A DNA stretch of 42,606 bases, taken from Pseudomonas sp. Ga0074129 (GTDB taxonomy: Bacteria > Pseudomonadota > Gammaproteobacteria > Pseudomonadales > Pseudomonadaceae). Position numbers and translations under genes: made by a program. The stretch is taken from assembly GCA_001465025.1 (NCBI GenBank), contig LNDO01000055.1, forward strand, positions 1 through 42,606, written 5' to 3'. Shown here one piece after another: positions 30,318 to 38,426 of this stretch. The notes beneath the pieces were generated by a model. The model saw nothing but the letters and a program-made list of their open reading frames with translations. It was not told the origin of the DNA and ran no database searches. Each line of letters starts with the position of its first letter. Positions within the stretch are counted from its first letter, which is position 1.

Positions 30318-31085
30318 TTAGGACAGGAAACCGCCGTCGACGTTCAGCGCGACGCCTGTGGTGTAGCTGGACGCATCGCTGGCCAGATACAGCACGGTGC
30401 CGGCCATTTCGCTTGGGTCTGCAACGCGTTTGAGTGGGATGCGTTGCAGGGCGATTTTCAGGATGGCGTCGTTTTTGGTCAGTGCCGAGGCGAACTTGGT
30501 GTCGGTCAGGCCTGGCAGCAGGGCGTTGCAACGAATGCCGAACTGCGCGCACTCCTTGGCAAACACCTTGGTCATGCTGATCACGGCGGCTTTGGTCACC
30601 GAGTAAATGCCCTGGAACTCGCCTGGGCTTACGCCATTGATCGAGGCCACGTTGATGATCGAGCCACCGCCGTTGGCTTTCATCAGCTTGCCGCCTTCGA
30701 TGGACATGAAGTAATAACCACGGATATTCACATCCACGGTTTTCTGGAAGGCGCTTAGATCAGTGTCCAGCACGTTGCAGAACTGCGGATTGGTGGCGGC
30801 GTTGTTAACCAGGATGTCGAGGCGACCGAACTGCTCGCGAATCATCGCAAAGACGTTGCTGATCTGCTCCATTTCACCGATATGGCAGGCCACAGCGGTG
30901 GCTTTACCGCCGTCGGCAATAATCGCGTCAGCCACTTTTTGGCAATCGTCGATCTTGCGGCTGGAGACGATCACATGCGCGCCTTGCTGAGCCAGCAATT
31001 TGGCGATGGCCTCACCAATGCCACGGCTGGCACCGGATACAAAAGCAATTTTGCCGTCGAGGTCGAACAGATGGGTCTTGGACAT
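30318..31085 (-). CDS. Short-chain dehydrogenase/reductase
   Basis: This 255-residue classical SDR has cofactor site SGASRGIG (17-24), NNAA at 94-97, Asn120, and catalytic S148, Y161 and K165. The end (YTTGVALNVDGGFLS) is typical of full-length members such as FabG-like enzymes. Arg at SSRK after the second strand suggests NADP preference (inference). The substrate is unknown. It is 35 bases downstream of the phosphotransferase gene in the same direction, a pair found together in Pseudomonas as I recall. Linkage to SCP2 and acyl-type genes suggests a fatty or isoprenoid alcohol substrate. Confidence 0.9.
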   Translation of the reverse strand: MSKTHLFDLDGKIAFVSGASRGIGEAIAKLLAQQGAHVIVSSRKIDDCQKVADAIIADGGKATAVACHIGEMEQISNVFAMIREQFGRLDILVNNAATNPQFCNVLDTDLSAFQKTVDVNIRGYYFMSIEGGKLMKANGGGSIINVASINGVSPGEFQGIYSVTKAAVISMTKVFAKECAQFGIRCNALLPGLTDTKFASALTKNDAILKIALQRIPLKRVADPSEMAGTVLYLASDASSYTTGVALNVDGGFLS

Positions 31086-31120
31086 TGAGTTTTCCTTTGT
31101 TGTGAGGCCTGTCCGGCCGT

Positions 31121-32188
31121 TTACAGCTGCGATTTATTGATCACTTGTAGGCTCATTTGTTCGAGCAGTTTGTTCATGTGCACAAACTGGGCGAAGCGCT
31201 TGTCCTGGGTCTGACCATGGAAGTAGCGGTAGTAAATCTGTTGCACGATGCCCGCCAAGCGGAACAGGCCGTAGGTGTAGTAGAAATCGATGCTTTTGAT
31301 TTCGATACCGGCACGTTCGGCGTAATAGTCTGCAAACTGCTGACGCGTGAGCATGCCCGGCGCGTTACTCGGCTGGCGGCGCATAAGCTGAACCGGAGCC
31401 GGGTCTGCAGCTTCAATCCAGTAGGCCAGGGTATTGCCTAAATCCATTAGCGGATCGCCAAGGGTGGTCAGCTCCCAATCCAGAACGCCGATGATTTGCA
31501 TCGGGTTGTTTGGATTGAGGATGACGTTGTCGAAGCGGTAGTCGTTGTGCACGATGCTTGGCTTGTGGTGATCGGCCGGCATCTTGTCGCGCAGCCAGGC
31601 TTTAACGGGCTCCCACAGTGGCGCGTCAGGGGTAAGCGCCTTCTCGTAGCGATCACTCCAGCCGCTGATCTGGCGCTGCACGTAGCCCTCAGGCTTGCCC
31701 AGATCGCCCAGGCCGACGGCCTTGTAGTCGACGTTGTGCAACTCGACCATTTTGTCGATAAAACTCTTGCACAGCTCGCGGGTTTGCTCGGCGCTGAAGT
31801 TCAGCTCGGCGGGCATATCCGAACGCAAGATAATGCCGTTGACCCGCTCCATCACGTAAAACTCGGCACCGATCACCGATTCATCGGTGCAATGCACATA
31901 AGCCTTTGGGCAGTAGGGGAAGCCGGCGTTGAGTTGATTGAGGATGCGGTATTCGCGGCCCATGTCATGTGCCGATTTGGCTTTGTGGCCAAAAGGCGGG
32001 CGGCGCAAAACAAACTCTTTATCAGGGTATTCCAGCAGGTATGTCAGGTTAGACGCGCCGCCTGGAAACTGGCTGATACGCGGCTCGCCTGTCAGGCCAG
32101 GGATATGCGCCTTAAGGTACTGGTCGATGACCGTGGCGTTGAGTTCTTCGCCGTCACGGATGCGGGTTGACTGGTCAGTAAGCGCCAT
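31121..32188 (-). CDS. APH-fold phosphotransferase (ACAD10/11 kinase-domain-like)
   Basis: This 355-residue aminoglycoside-phosphotransferase-fold kinase has FPGGASNLTYLL as the N-lobe glycine loop. The catalytic loop is HNDYRFDN (214-221) and the metal-binding segment VLDWE is at 235-239. The sequence resembles the kinase domain fused to acyl-CoA dehydrogenase in animal ACAD10/11, which phosphorylates 4-hydroxy-acyl-CoA. That suggests hydroxy-fatty-acid breakdown rather than drug resistance. The assignment is by resemblance only. A weak promoter pair (TTGTTC, 17 bases, TAGATT on the minus strand) lies about 70 bases upstream. Confidence 0.87.
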   Translation of the reverse strand: MALTDQSTRIRDGEELNATVIDQYLKAHIPGLTGEPRISQFPGGASNLTYLLEYPDKEFVLRRPPFGHKAKSAHDMGREYRILNQLNAGFPYCPKAYVHCTDESVIGAEFYVMERVNGIILRSDMPAELNFSAEQTRELCKSFIDKMVELHNVDYKAVGLGDLGKPEGYVQRQISGWSDRYEKALTPDAPLWEPVKAWLRDKMPADHHKPSIVHNDYRFDNVILNPNNPMQIIGVLDWELTTLGDPLMDLGNTLAYWIEAADPAPVQLMRRQPSNAPGMLTRQQFADYYAERAGIEIKSIDFYYTYGLFRLAGIVQQIYYRYFHGQTQDKRFAQFVHMNKLLEQMSLQVINKSQL

Positions 32189-32340
32189 GTTTATCCCTTC
32201 TGCTTATGATAGGTGCCTGAGACTATTGGTTAATCTAATGCTGCTGCTGGCTGCGAACAAGCTTTGCGCGCCTTAATAGGCCAGCGTGTTGCTGCTTAAT
32301 CAAGCGGCCTGATTGACATGGTTATAAAGGCTGCGGGCAT

Positions 32341-32371
32341 AAAAAAACCGAAGTCAGAGACTTCGGTTTTT
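32341..32371. terminator. Bidirectional terminator downstream of the SCP2 gene
   Basis: A 10-bp stem AACCGAAGTC/GACTTCGGTT with a 3-base loop is flanked by seven A residues on the left and five T residues on the right. It can therefore work in both directions; the minus-strand U-run serves the SCP2 gene. Confidence 0.88.
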
Positions 32372-32396
32372 CGAGTAGCAATAACGCCTGCTTGGC

Positions 32397-32708
32397 TTAA
32401 ACCGGGAACAGTTCGCCCAGTTTCATGGCCAGCATCATGTCGCCTTCGGCGCGCAGTTTGCCGGACATGAATGCTTGCATGCCGTCGGTTTCGCCGCTGG
32501 TGATGCCTTTCAGGGTTTCGGTGTCCATGATCAGGGTCACGTTAGCGTTGGCGTTTTCGCCTTGCTCAACGGTGCAGCTGCCGTCTTTGACGATCAGAGC
32601 GTAGTTCTCGCCGTCTTCGATGTTGAATTGGAATACCAGGTCGAGGCCTGCAGCAGCGCTGGCGTTGAACTTGGAGTGCATGGTTTGGACGATGTCTGCA
32701 ACGCTCAT
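32397..32708 (-). CDS. SCP2 sterol-binding domain protein
   Basis: This 103-residue stand-alone SCP2 (sterol carrier protein 2) domain is a soluble lipid or acyl-CoA carrier. Typical segments are VFQFNIEDGENYALIVKDGS, NVTLIMDTETLKGITSGE and AFMSGKLRAEGDMMLAMKLGELF. ATG 32708 has AAGGAAAA before it; an in-frame TTG/GTG-type extension to 32741 is rejected. It lies between the kinase and phosphatase genes, in the same direction as both, suggesting a role in handling a lipid intermediate. Confidence 0.92.
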   Translation of the reverse strand: MSVADIVQTMHSKFNASAAAGLDLVFQFNIEDGENYALIVKDGSCTVEQGENANANVTLIMDTETLKGITSGETDGMQAFMSGKLRAEGDMMLAMKLGELFPV

Positions 32709-32764
32709 GATGTTTTCCTTTTTCTTGGGGGTTACTAGCACCCAATGGGTGCAGTGGGCCGGAC

Positions 32765-33475
32765 TCAGCGATAAGTGATGAGTTCCGGCGCCTTCAACAG
32801 CTGCAAATGCACATGGCTATTGAAGGAAGCCAGGCTCACCTGTGTGCCACGAAACTTCAGGCAGCTCAGTGAGGTGTTAACAATTTGCCAGTTGAGCTCG
32901 AAGGCCCGCGCTGGCGCGATACCGGTGATCAGGTGCAGCAGGGCAGTAATCGTACCGCCTGAGGTGAATACTGCGATGTTCTGTTTGTTGTCAGCCTGTT
33001 GCAAGAGTCGTTCAAGCCCGCCTTGTACCTGCTCAACAAAGCCTTGCCAGCTTTGCAGGCCAGGCGTGTCGTACTCGCCGGTCAACCAACGGCCAATCAG
33101 CTTGGCAAACAGACGCTGAAACTCGGCACGATGCTGCGCGGCGTTACGCAAAATGTTCAGCGCTTCGGGCTCTTCTGGAAGCATGTCAGGCAGCAGCGCG
33201 CGAATCACAGCGTCCGCATCAAATTCATTAAATGCCGGATCTATTTCAATTACTGGAGCGTTCTGATCATCACCCAACAGCTGTTGCAATGTGGCATTGG
33301 CGGTGTGTTGTTGACGGCGCAAGTCACCGCTGATGCTGCGATCAATACGCACACCAAGGTTCGCCAAATGCCCGCCCAATACTTCTGCCTGACGAATACC
33401 GATGGGCGATAACACATCGTAATCGTCAGCGCCGAAAGAGGCTTGGCCATGTCTAATCAGGTAGATGTTGCCCAC
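32765..33475 (-). CDS. Histidine phosphatase family protein
   Basis: This 236-residue phosphoglycerate-mutase-like enzyme has catalytic RHG at residues 8-10 (YLIRHGQASF). The second arm Arg is in SGDLRRQQHTA, and the C-terminal His is in FTSGGTITALLH, with TSGG replacing the usual SHGG. The substrate is unknown. It is upstream of SCP2 with a 56-base gap and may share its transcript. It is divergent from sohB across a 209-base region where I see no clear operator. Confidence 0.87.
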   Translation of the reverse strand: MGNIYLIRHGQASFGADDYDVLSPIGIRQAEVLGGHLANLGVRIDRSISGDLRRQQHTANATLQQLLGDDQNAPVIEIDPAFNEFDADAVIRALLPDMLPEEPEALNILRNAAQHRAEFQRLFAKLIGRWLTGEYDTPGLQSWQGFVEQVQGGLERLLQQADNKQNIAVFTSGGTITALLHLITGIAPARAFELNWQIVNTSLSCLKFRGTQVSLASFNSHVHLQLLKAPELITYR

Positions 33476-33684
33476 GTCCGATCAGTTCCAGTGCGGTGAA
33501 AGTCTCGCGAGGGTATGAGGAAGCTCAGAGGCTGTCAACGTAAAAACATACGCTTGTTTGAATTGCATGTGCGTGCTGAATGCCGAGCTTAAGCTGGCTG
33601 GTCGTCCACCCGGTGCCTCGGTATGCTGGAGGCCAAACAGCGTGACCGACCTATGGCCGCTGCTCATTCAACAAGGAGGATTCG

Positions 33685-34704
33685 GTGGAGTTTTTTGCAG
33701 AGTACGCAGGCTTTCTGGCCAAAACAGTCACCCTGGTCGTGGCCATCCTTGTGGTGCTGTCGGCCATTGCGGCACTGCGCAGCAAGGGACGGCAGAGCAC
33801 AGGCCAGTTGCAGGTGAGCAAACTCAATGACTTCTTCAATCAACTGCAACAGCGTGTAGAGCAGGCGGTTCTCGACAAAGCTCAACTGAAGGCGATCGCC
33901 AAGGCTCAAGCCAAGACCGCCAAACAGGAGAAAAAGAGCGGCACGCAGAAACCTCGGGTTTACGTGTTGGACTTTGACGGTGACATCAAAGCATCCGCCA
34001 CTGACAGCCTGCGCCACGAAATCACTGCTTTACTGAGTATGGCCACCGCGCAGGATGAAGTGGTGCTGCGCTTGGAAAGTGGCGGCGGCATGGTGCACAG
34101 CTATGGCTTGGCATCCTCGCAGTTGGCACGTATTCGTCAAGCGGGCATACCGCTGACCATTTGTATCGACAAGGTTGCAGCCAGCGGCGGCTATATGATG
34201 GCGTGCATCGGCGAGAAAATTATCAGTGCGCCGTTCGCTATCCTTGGTTCTATCGGTGTTGTGGCGCAGTTACCCAATGTGCATCGGTTACTAAAAAAGC
34301 ATGACATCGATTTTGAAGTGCTGACGGCAGGTGAGTACAAACGCACCCTGACGGTGTTTGGTGAGAACACCGAGAAAGGCCGGGAAAAGTTCCAGCAGGA
34401 CTTGGAAATCACCCATGAATTGTTCAAAGGCTTTGTCGCGCGCTACAGGCCGCAACTGGATATTGATCAAGTCGCCACTGGTGAGGTTTGGCTGGGCATG
34501 GCGGCCTTGGAAAAGCAGTTGGTGGATGAGCTTAAAACCAGCGATGAATACCTGGCGCAACGCGCCAAAGATGCTGATTTGTTCCATTTGCATTTTGCCG
34601 AGAAGAAAACCCTGCAGGAGCGTGTTGGGCTGGCGGGCAGTGTGGCGCTGGATCGCTTTGCGCTTAACTGGCTTAGCCGCTTGAATCAGCAGCGTTTTTG
34701 GTAA
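33685..34704 (+). CDS. sohB: Inner-membrane S49 peptidase SohB
   Basis: This 339-residue membrane-anchored serine protease of the SppA/SohB family has one N-terminal membrane helix (about 10-30). A coiled region precedes the Clp-like protease fold. The catalytic Ser is S167 in AASGGYMMAC and the general-base Lys is K219 in AGEYKRTLTVFG. The start codon is GTG at 33685, with a strong AAGGAGGA site five bases upstream. In E. coli, sohB suppresses loss of DegP. The gap to acuI is 25 bases, so the two probably share a transcript. Confidence 0.94.
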   Translation: MEFFAEYAGFLAKTVTLVVAILVVLSAIAALRSKGRQSTGQLQVSKLNDFFNQLQQRVEQAVLDKAQLKAIAKAQAKTAKQEKKSGTQKPRVYVLDFDGDIKASATDSLRHEITALLSMATAQDEVVLRLESGGGMVHSYGLASSQLARIRQAGIPLTICIDKVAASGGYMMACIGEKIISAPFAILGSIGVVAQLPNVHRLLKKHDIDFEVLTAGEYKRTLTVFGENTEKGREKFQQDLEITHELFKGFVARYRPQLDIDQVATGEVWLGMAALEKQLVDELKTSDEYLAQRAKDADLFHLHFAEKKTLQERVGLAGSVALDRFALNWLSRLNQQRFW

Positions 34705-34729
34705 TTGGCCCGTCACACAGAGGATGAAG

Positions 34730-35719
34730 ATGAGCACGTTCAACGCATTACAGGCCCGAGAAACGGCTACCGGTGAATTTGAGCAGGTCATTGTGCAGCG
34801 TGAGATCGGTGAATTACCGGCTGGCGAACTGCTGGTTCGCGTTAAATATTCCTCACTGAATTACAAAGACGCACTGTCTGCCAGTGGCAACCGAGGCGTT
34901 ACCAAGAGCTTTCCCCACACGCCGGGTATTGATGCTGCGGGCATTGTCGAAGCTTCCAGCGTGGCTGAGTTCGTTGTGGGCGATGAAGTCATCATCACCG
35001 GCTACGACCTGGGCATGAACACGGCCGGTGGTTTTGGCCAGTACATTCGTATCCCGGCCAGTTGGGCCTTGAAACGCCCGCAAGGGTTGAGCCTGCGTGA
35101 AGCTATGGTGCTTGGCACGGCAGGGCTTACCGCTGCCCTGTGCGTGGACAAACTGGAGCAAAGCGGGCTAACCCCGGACGCCGGTGTTGTGCTGGTCACC
35201 GGCGCAACAGGCGGGGTTGGCAGTGTGGCGGTCGCCTTGCTTGCATCGCTTGGATACCGCGTGGCGGCGTCTACCGGCAAAGCTGAACAGGAGGATTACC
35301 TTAAGTCGCTGGGCGCTGAGCAGGTTGTGTTGCGCGCTGATCTGCAAGCGGGCACCGATAAACCGATGCTCAAAGAGCAATGGGCGGGTGCTGTGGATTG
35401 TGTGGGCGGGGACATCCTGTTCAATGTGGTCAAGTCACTGCGCTACGGTGCCAGTGTCGCGTGCTGCGGGCTGACGGCGGGCGTGGCATTCAAGGGCAAT
35501 GTGCTGCCGTTTATCCTGCGTGGGGTGAATCTGCTGGGCGTCGACTCGGTCGAATTGCCGTTGGTGGTCAAAGCGTCCATGTGGGATCGCTTGTCCTTGC
35601 AATGGAAGGTCAACCTAGAAACTTTGGTGAGTGAAGTCACCCTTGAGCAACTACCTGCCGCCATTGCGCAGGTGCTGGCTGGCAAACAGGTTGGGCGAGT
35701 GCTGGTCAATTTGGCTTAA
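34730..35719 (+). CDS. acuI: Acrylyl-CoA reductase-like quinone oxidoreductase
   Basis: This 329-residue zinc-independent MDR enzyme of the YhdH/AcuI family reduces acryloyl-CoA to propionyl-CoA with NADPH. The family signature NYKDALS is at 44-50 and the Rossmann motif GATGGVG at 158-164. I chose ATG 34730, six bases after GAGG; the ATG two codons earlier touches the ribosome site directly. A strong terminator follows. The physiological role in Pseudomonas is probably detoxification of acryloyl-CoA or similar electrophiles. Confidence 0.92.
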   Translation: MSTFNALQARETATGEFEQVIVQREIGELPAGELLVRVKYSSLNYKDALSASGNRGVTKSFPHTPGIDAAGIVEASSVAEFVVGDEVIITGYDLGMNTAGGFGQYIRIPASWALKRPQGLSLREAMVLGTAGLTAALCVDKLEQSGLTPDAGVVLVTGATGGVGSVAVALLASLGYRVAASTGKAEQEDYLKSLGAEQVVLRADLQAGTDKPMLKEQWAGAVDCVGGDILFNVVKSLRYGASVACCGLTAGVAFKGNVLPFILRGVNLLGVDSVELPLVVKASMWDRLSLQWKVNLETLVSEVTLEQLPAAIAQVLAGKQVGRVLVNLA

Positions 35720-35737
35720 GCGCAGCACACAAACGAT

Positions 35738-35765
35738 AAGGCCACCTACGCGGTGGCCTTTTTTT
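35738..35765 (+). terminator. Rho-independent terminator of sohB-acuI
   Basis: A 9-bp stem AAGGCCACC/GGTGGCCTT with a 5-base loop is followed by a run of seven T residues (35759-35765). The A-rich left side is too weak to be sure it also serves the minus-strand DUF934 gene. Confidence 0.92.
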
Positions 35766-35797
35766 ATAGCGCTAAGCTGCTTGCTACAGCAGGTTGA

Positions 35798-36295
35798 TCA
35801 GGCGCGGCGGCGGAACAGCGGCAGTGGCTGGTCCGTTGAGGCTTGGTATACCTCGCTGAACTCCTCAAAGGCTTTCAGGGCGTCGAGCGGATCTTTGTCT
35901 TCACGCAGGGCGAAGGCATCAAAGCCCACGCGCTGGTAGGAGAACAGTTGGTCGCGCAGCACATCGCCAATGGCGCGTACTTCACCCTTGTAGCCGTAGC
36001 GGTTACGCAGCAAGTAAGCCGTGGAGCAGTGGCGGCCATCAGTGAAGGCCGGGAAGTTCAGCGCAATCACCTGGAAGTTATCCAGCTGATCGGCGATCTC
36101 TTCGATTTCTTCACCGGCATCCAGCCACACGCCGATGCCGCCATCCCGGGCCTTGAGCGCGGTGCTGTGATCGACCCACAAAGCCAGCGGCACAATCAGA
36201 TCATCGCAATTGGAAATGCCGTCCAGCGTGGCGTCTTTGGGCAGCAGATGCCAGCTTTCATCAACCAGCTGGCCGTTTTTAATGATTCGCTGCAT
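35798..36295 (-). CDS. DUF934 protein, assimilatory sulfite reduction partner
   Basis: This 165-residue protein is of the DUF934 family, found next to cysI in Pseudomonas and other proteobacteria. The core LNFPAFTDGRHCSTAYLLRNRYGYKGEVRAIGDV is intact by eye, as is YQRVGFDAFALRED. The ATG at 36295 lies 17 bases inside the cysI 3' end, so the two are translationally coupled. The family has been proposed to support sulfite reductase where the CysJ flavoprotein is missing, and no cysJ is seen here. That role is inference. It has been called CysX/CysH-like in places, so I give no symbol. Confidence 0.88.
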   Translation of the reverse strand: MQRIIKNGQLVDESWHLLPKDATLDGISNCDDLIVPLALWVDHSTALKARDGGIGVWLDAGEEIEEIADQLDNFQVIALNFPAFTDGRHCSTAYLLRNRYGYKGEVRAIGDVLRDQLFSYQRVGFDAFALREDKDPLDALKAFEEFSEVYQASTDQPLPLFRRRA

Positions 36296-37937
36296 AGACA
36301 CGCTCCTTGAACGGGTCGACACCAACACGGCGGAAGGTATCGAGGAAACTCTCTTCTTCGTTGCGGCGCTCGACATAGACCTTGATGATCTTGTCGATCA
36401 CATCGGCCATGTCGGCTTCAGCAAAGGATGGGCCAAGGATCTGCGCCAAGCTGGCATCACGGCCAGCGCTGCCGCCAAGCGACACCTGATAGAACTCCTG
36501 ACCTTTCTTATCCACACCCAGAATGCCGATATGGCCGACGTGGTGGTGGCCGCAGGCGTTCATGCAGCCGGAAATGTTCAGGTCGATATTGCCGATGTCG
36601 AAGAGGTAGTCCAGGTCGTCGAAACGGCGCTGAATGGCTTCGGCAATTGGAATCGATTTGGCGTTGGCCAGGGAGCAGAAGTCGCCGCCCGGGCAGCAGA
36701 TGATATCGGTCAGCAGGCCGACGTTCGGCGTGGCAAAGCCATGCTCGCGCAGCTCGCCCCACAGGCTGAACAACTGCGCCTGCTCGACATCCGCCAAAAT
36801 GATGTTCTGGTTGTGACTGTTGCGCACCTCAGCAAAGCTGTAGCGCTCGGCCAGATCAGCGATGGCATCAAACTGCTTGTCTGTCACATCACCGGGTGCA
36901 ACACCGGTTGGTTTGAGTGACAGGGTTACAGCCACATAGCCTGGCTTCTTGTGCGCGAAGGTGTTGCGTTGGCGCCAGCGGGCAAAGCCCGGGTGTTCGG
37001 CATCCAACGCAGCGAGAGCCGCGTCTTGGTCGTCCAGAGCTTTGTAATCGGGGTCGATAAAGTGCGCCTTAACGCGCGCCACTTCGGCCTCGGTCAGTGT
37101 GGTTGGACCATCCTTGAGGTGCGCCCATTCAGCATGCACGCGCTCGGCAAACACCTGAGGGGTCAGTGCTTTGACCAAAATCTTGATACGTGCCTTGTAC
37201 TTGTTATCACGGCGGCCGTAGCGGTTGTACACACGCAGGATGGCGTCCAGATAGCTGATCAGGTGCTGCCAAGGCAGGAATTCGTTGATGAAGCTGCCCA
37301 CGATTGGCGTACGGCCCAGGCCGCCACCAACGGAAACACGGAAGCCCAACTCGCCGGCATCGTTCTGGACAGCTTCCAGGCCGATGTCGTGCACTTCAAT
37401 GGCTGCACGGTCGCCGACGGCACCGTTGACGGCAATCTTGAACTTGCGCGGCAGGTGGGTGAATTCGGGGTGGAAGGTCGACCACTGGCGAATGATTTCG
37501 CACCAAGGACGAGGATCGATGATTTCATCTTTGGCCACACCGGCGAATTGATCGGTGGTGGTGTTGCGAATGCAGTTGCCGCTGGTCTGAATGGCGTGCA
37601 TCTGCACGGTCGCCAGCTCGGCCAGAATCTCCGGTACGTCTTCCAGGTCCGGCCAGTTGAACTGCACGTTCTGCCGCGTGCTGATGTGCGCGTAACCCTT
37701 ATCGTAGTCACGGGCGATTTTGGCCATCATGCGCACTTGTGCTGATGACATCAGGCCATAGGGCACGGCCACACGCAGCATGGGCGCAAAGCGTTGGACG
37801 TAGAGGCCATTTTGCAAGCGCAGTGGGCGGAATTCTTCGCCGCTCAGCTCGCCAGCCAGATAACGGCGGGTTTGATCGCGGAACTGCTTGACGCGGTCCT
37901 CGACGATTTGTTGGTCGTACTGGTCATATACGTACAT
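36279..37937 (-). CDS. cysI: Sulfite/nitrite reductase haemoprotein (sirohaem-4Fe4S)
   Basis: This 552-residue enzyme reduces sulfite to sulfide for cysteine synthesis. It has two nitrite/sulfite reductase half-domains. The substrate-channel segment HISTRQNVQFNW is near residue 80. The sirohaem/cluster ligands are CPGGDFC near 400 and GCMNAC about 40 residues later. ATG 37937 (MYVYDQYDQQ) gives the usual Pseudomonas length; a longer frame to 38018 is rejected. Its cofactor is made by CysG in this window. The type is close to the ferredoxin-dependent NirA/CysI group. Confidence 0.94.
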   Translation of the reverse strand: MYVYDQYDQQIVEDRVKQFRDQTRRYLAGELSGEEFRPLRLQNGLYVQRFAPMLRVAVPYGLMSSAQVRMMAKIARDYDKGYAHISTRQNVQFNWPDLEDVPEILAELATVQMHAIQTSGNCIRNTTTDQFAGVAKDEIIDPRPWCEIIRQWSTFHPEFTHLPRKFKIAVNGAVGDRAAIEVHDIGLEAVQNDAGELGFRVSVGGGLGRTPIVGSFINEFLPWQHLISYLDAILRVYNRYGRRDNKYKARIKILVKALTPQVFAERVHAEWAHLKDGPTTLTEAEVARVKAHFIDPDYKALDDQDAALAALDAEHPGFARWRQRNTFAHKKPGYVAVTLSLKPTGVAPGDVTDKQFDAIADLAERYSFAEVRNSHNQNIILADVEQAQLFSLWGELREHGFATPNVGLLTDIICCPGGDFCSLANAKSIPIAEAIQRRFDDLDYLFDIGNIDLNISGCMNACGHHHVGHIGILGVDKKGQEFYQVSLGGSAGRDASLAQILGPSFAEADMADVIDKIIKVYVERRNEEESFLDTFRRVGVDPFKERVYAANH

Positions 37938-38240
37938 ATGGTGTCCTGTTATCAGGCTTTTAGAACCTATTGACGATGCGCTGCGCCTTTTTCGGGCTAT
38001 TTCTCGCCACCTCGTCAACCGGTTCAGACAGCTAATCAGCGCGCACGGCCGCGCACCCCTGGCGGAGGCCGAGGAAGATACCAGTTCATGGATATGCGCA
38101 AAAGTGATGTTTGAGTATATGGAAAGAACTTAAAGCGATAAGCCTGCTTGCCAAAATAGCTTGCTGGCTTGAGCAAGCGCAGGCTGTGGTCTTAACTGCT
38201 GAGTGCGACTCACCCGAAAACAGAACAAGAGGGCATGTCC
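37938..38240. other. 303-base region between divergent cysI and the 37-residue gene
   Basis: It contains the cysI leader. A strong hairpin GCTTGCT/AGCAAGC (38159-38165/38172-38178) is nested in a larger imperfect stem AGCCTG.../...CAGGCT. The stem lacks a T-run. A minus-strand -10-like TATCTT sits near 38080, with TTTGCG sixteen bases upstream, as a weak cysI promoter candidate. No CysB site could be called. Confidence 0.45.
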
Positions 38241-38354
38241 ATGAGCGAACACAGTGAAACAGAAGGGGCTGACAGTGCGGCAGATGCCAAGGCCATTTTT
38301 GCCTTGATCCTCATCTGCGTTGTAACAGCAGTTTTTTGGGTCAGCCAACAGTAG
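38241..38354 (+). CDS. 37-residue single-pass membrane protein
   Basis: A short gene with GAGGG seven bases before ATG 38241; an in-frame ATG at 38235 is too close to that site. The product starts MSEHSETEGADSAADAKA and has one hydrophobic helix, AIFALILICVVTAVFWV (about 18-34), ending SQQ. The acidic N-terminus should be cytoplasmic or periplasmic depending on topology, which cannot be decided. A perfect 12-bp terminator follows 21 bases after the stop, supporting an independent transcript. The function is unknown. I recall similar tiny VFWVSQQ-type proteins in Pseudomonas but cannot verify them. Confidence 0.7.
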   Translation: MSEHSETEGADSAADAKAIFALILICVVTAVFWVSQQ

Positions 38355-38375
38355 GCGCGGCGTAACACGATCAAG

Positions 38376-38408
38376 AGCGGGCATCGGGTAGCCGATGCCC
38401 GCTTTTTT
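38376..38408 (+). terminator. Terminator after the 37-residue gene
   Basis: A perfect 12-bp stem AGCGGGCATCGG/CCGATGCCCGCT with a 4-base loop is followed by six T residues. It is also 18 bases from the stop of the minus-strand gene but has only a weak U-run in that direction. Confidence 0.92.
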
Positions 38409-38426
38409 ATTGTTCAGCAAAAGTGC

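Noticed and set aside
31121-32188. Antibiotic-resistance (aminoglycoside phosphotransferase) gene
   Set aside because: It has the fold and catalytic motifs but resembles ACAD10/11-type kinases and sits with lipid-metabolism genes, not in a resistance context.
37888-38133. An 81-codon plus-strand frame overlapping the cysI start and leader
   Set aside because: No ribosome site, odd composition (Trp/Tyr-rich start) and it overlaps the cysI 5' end; the supported short gene begins further right at 38241.
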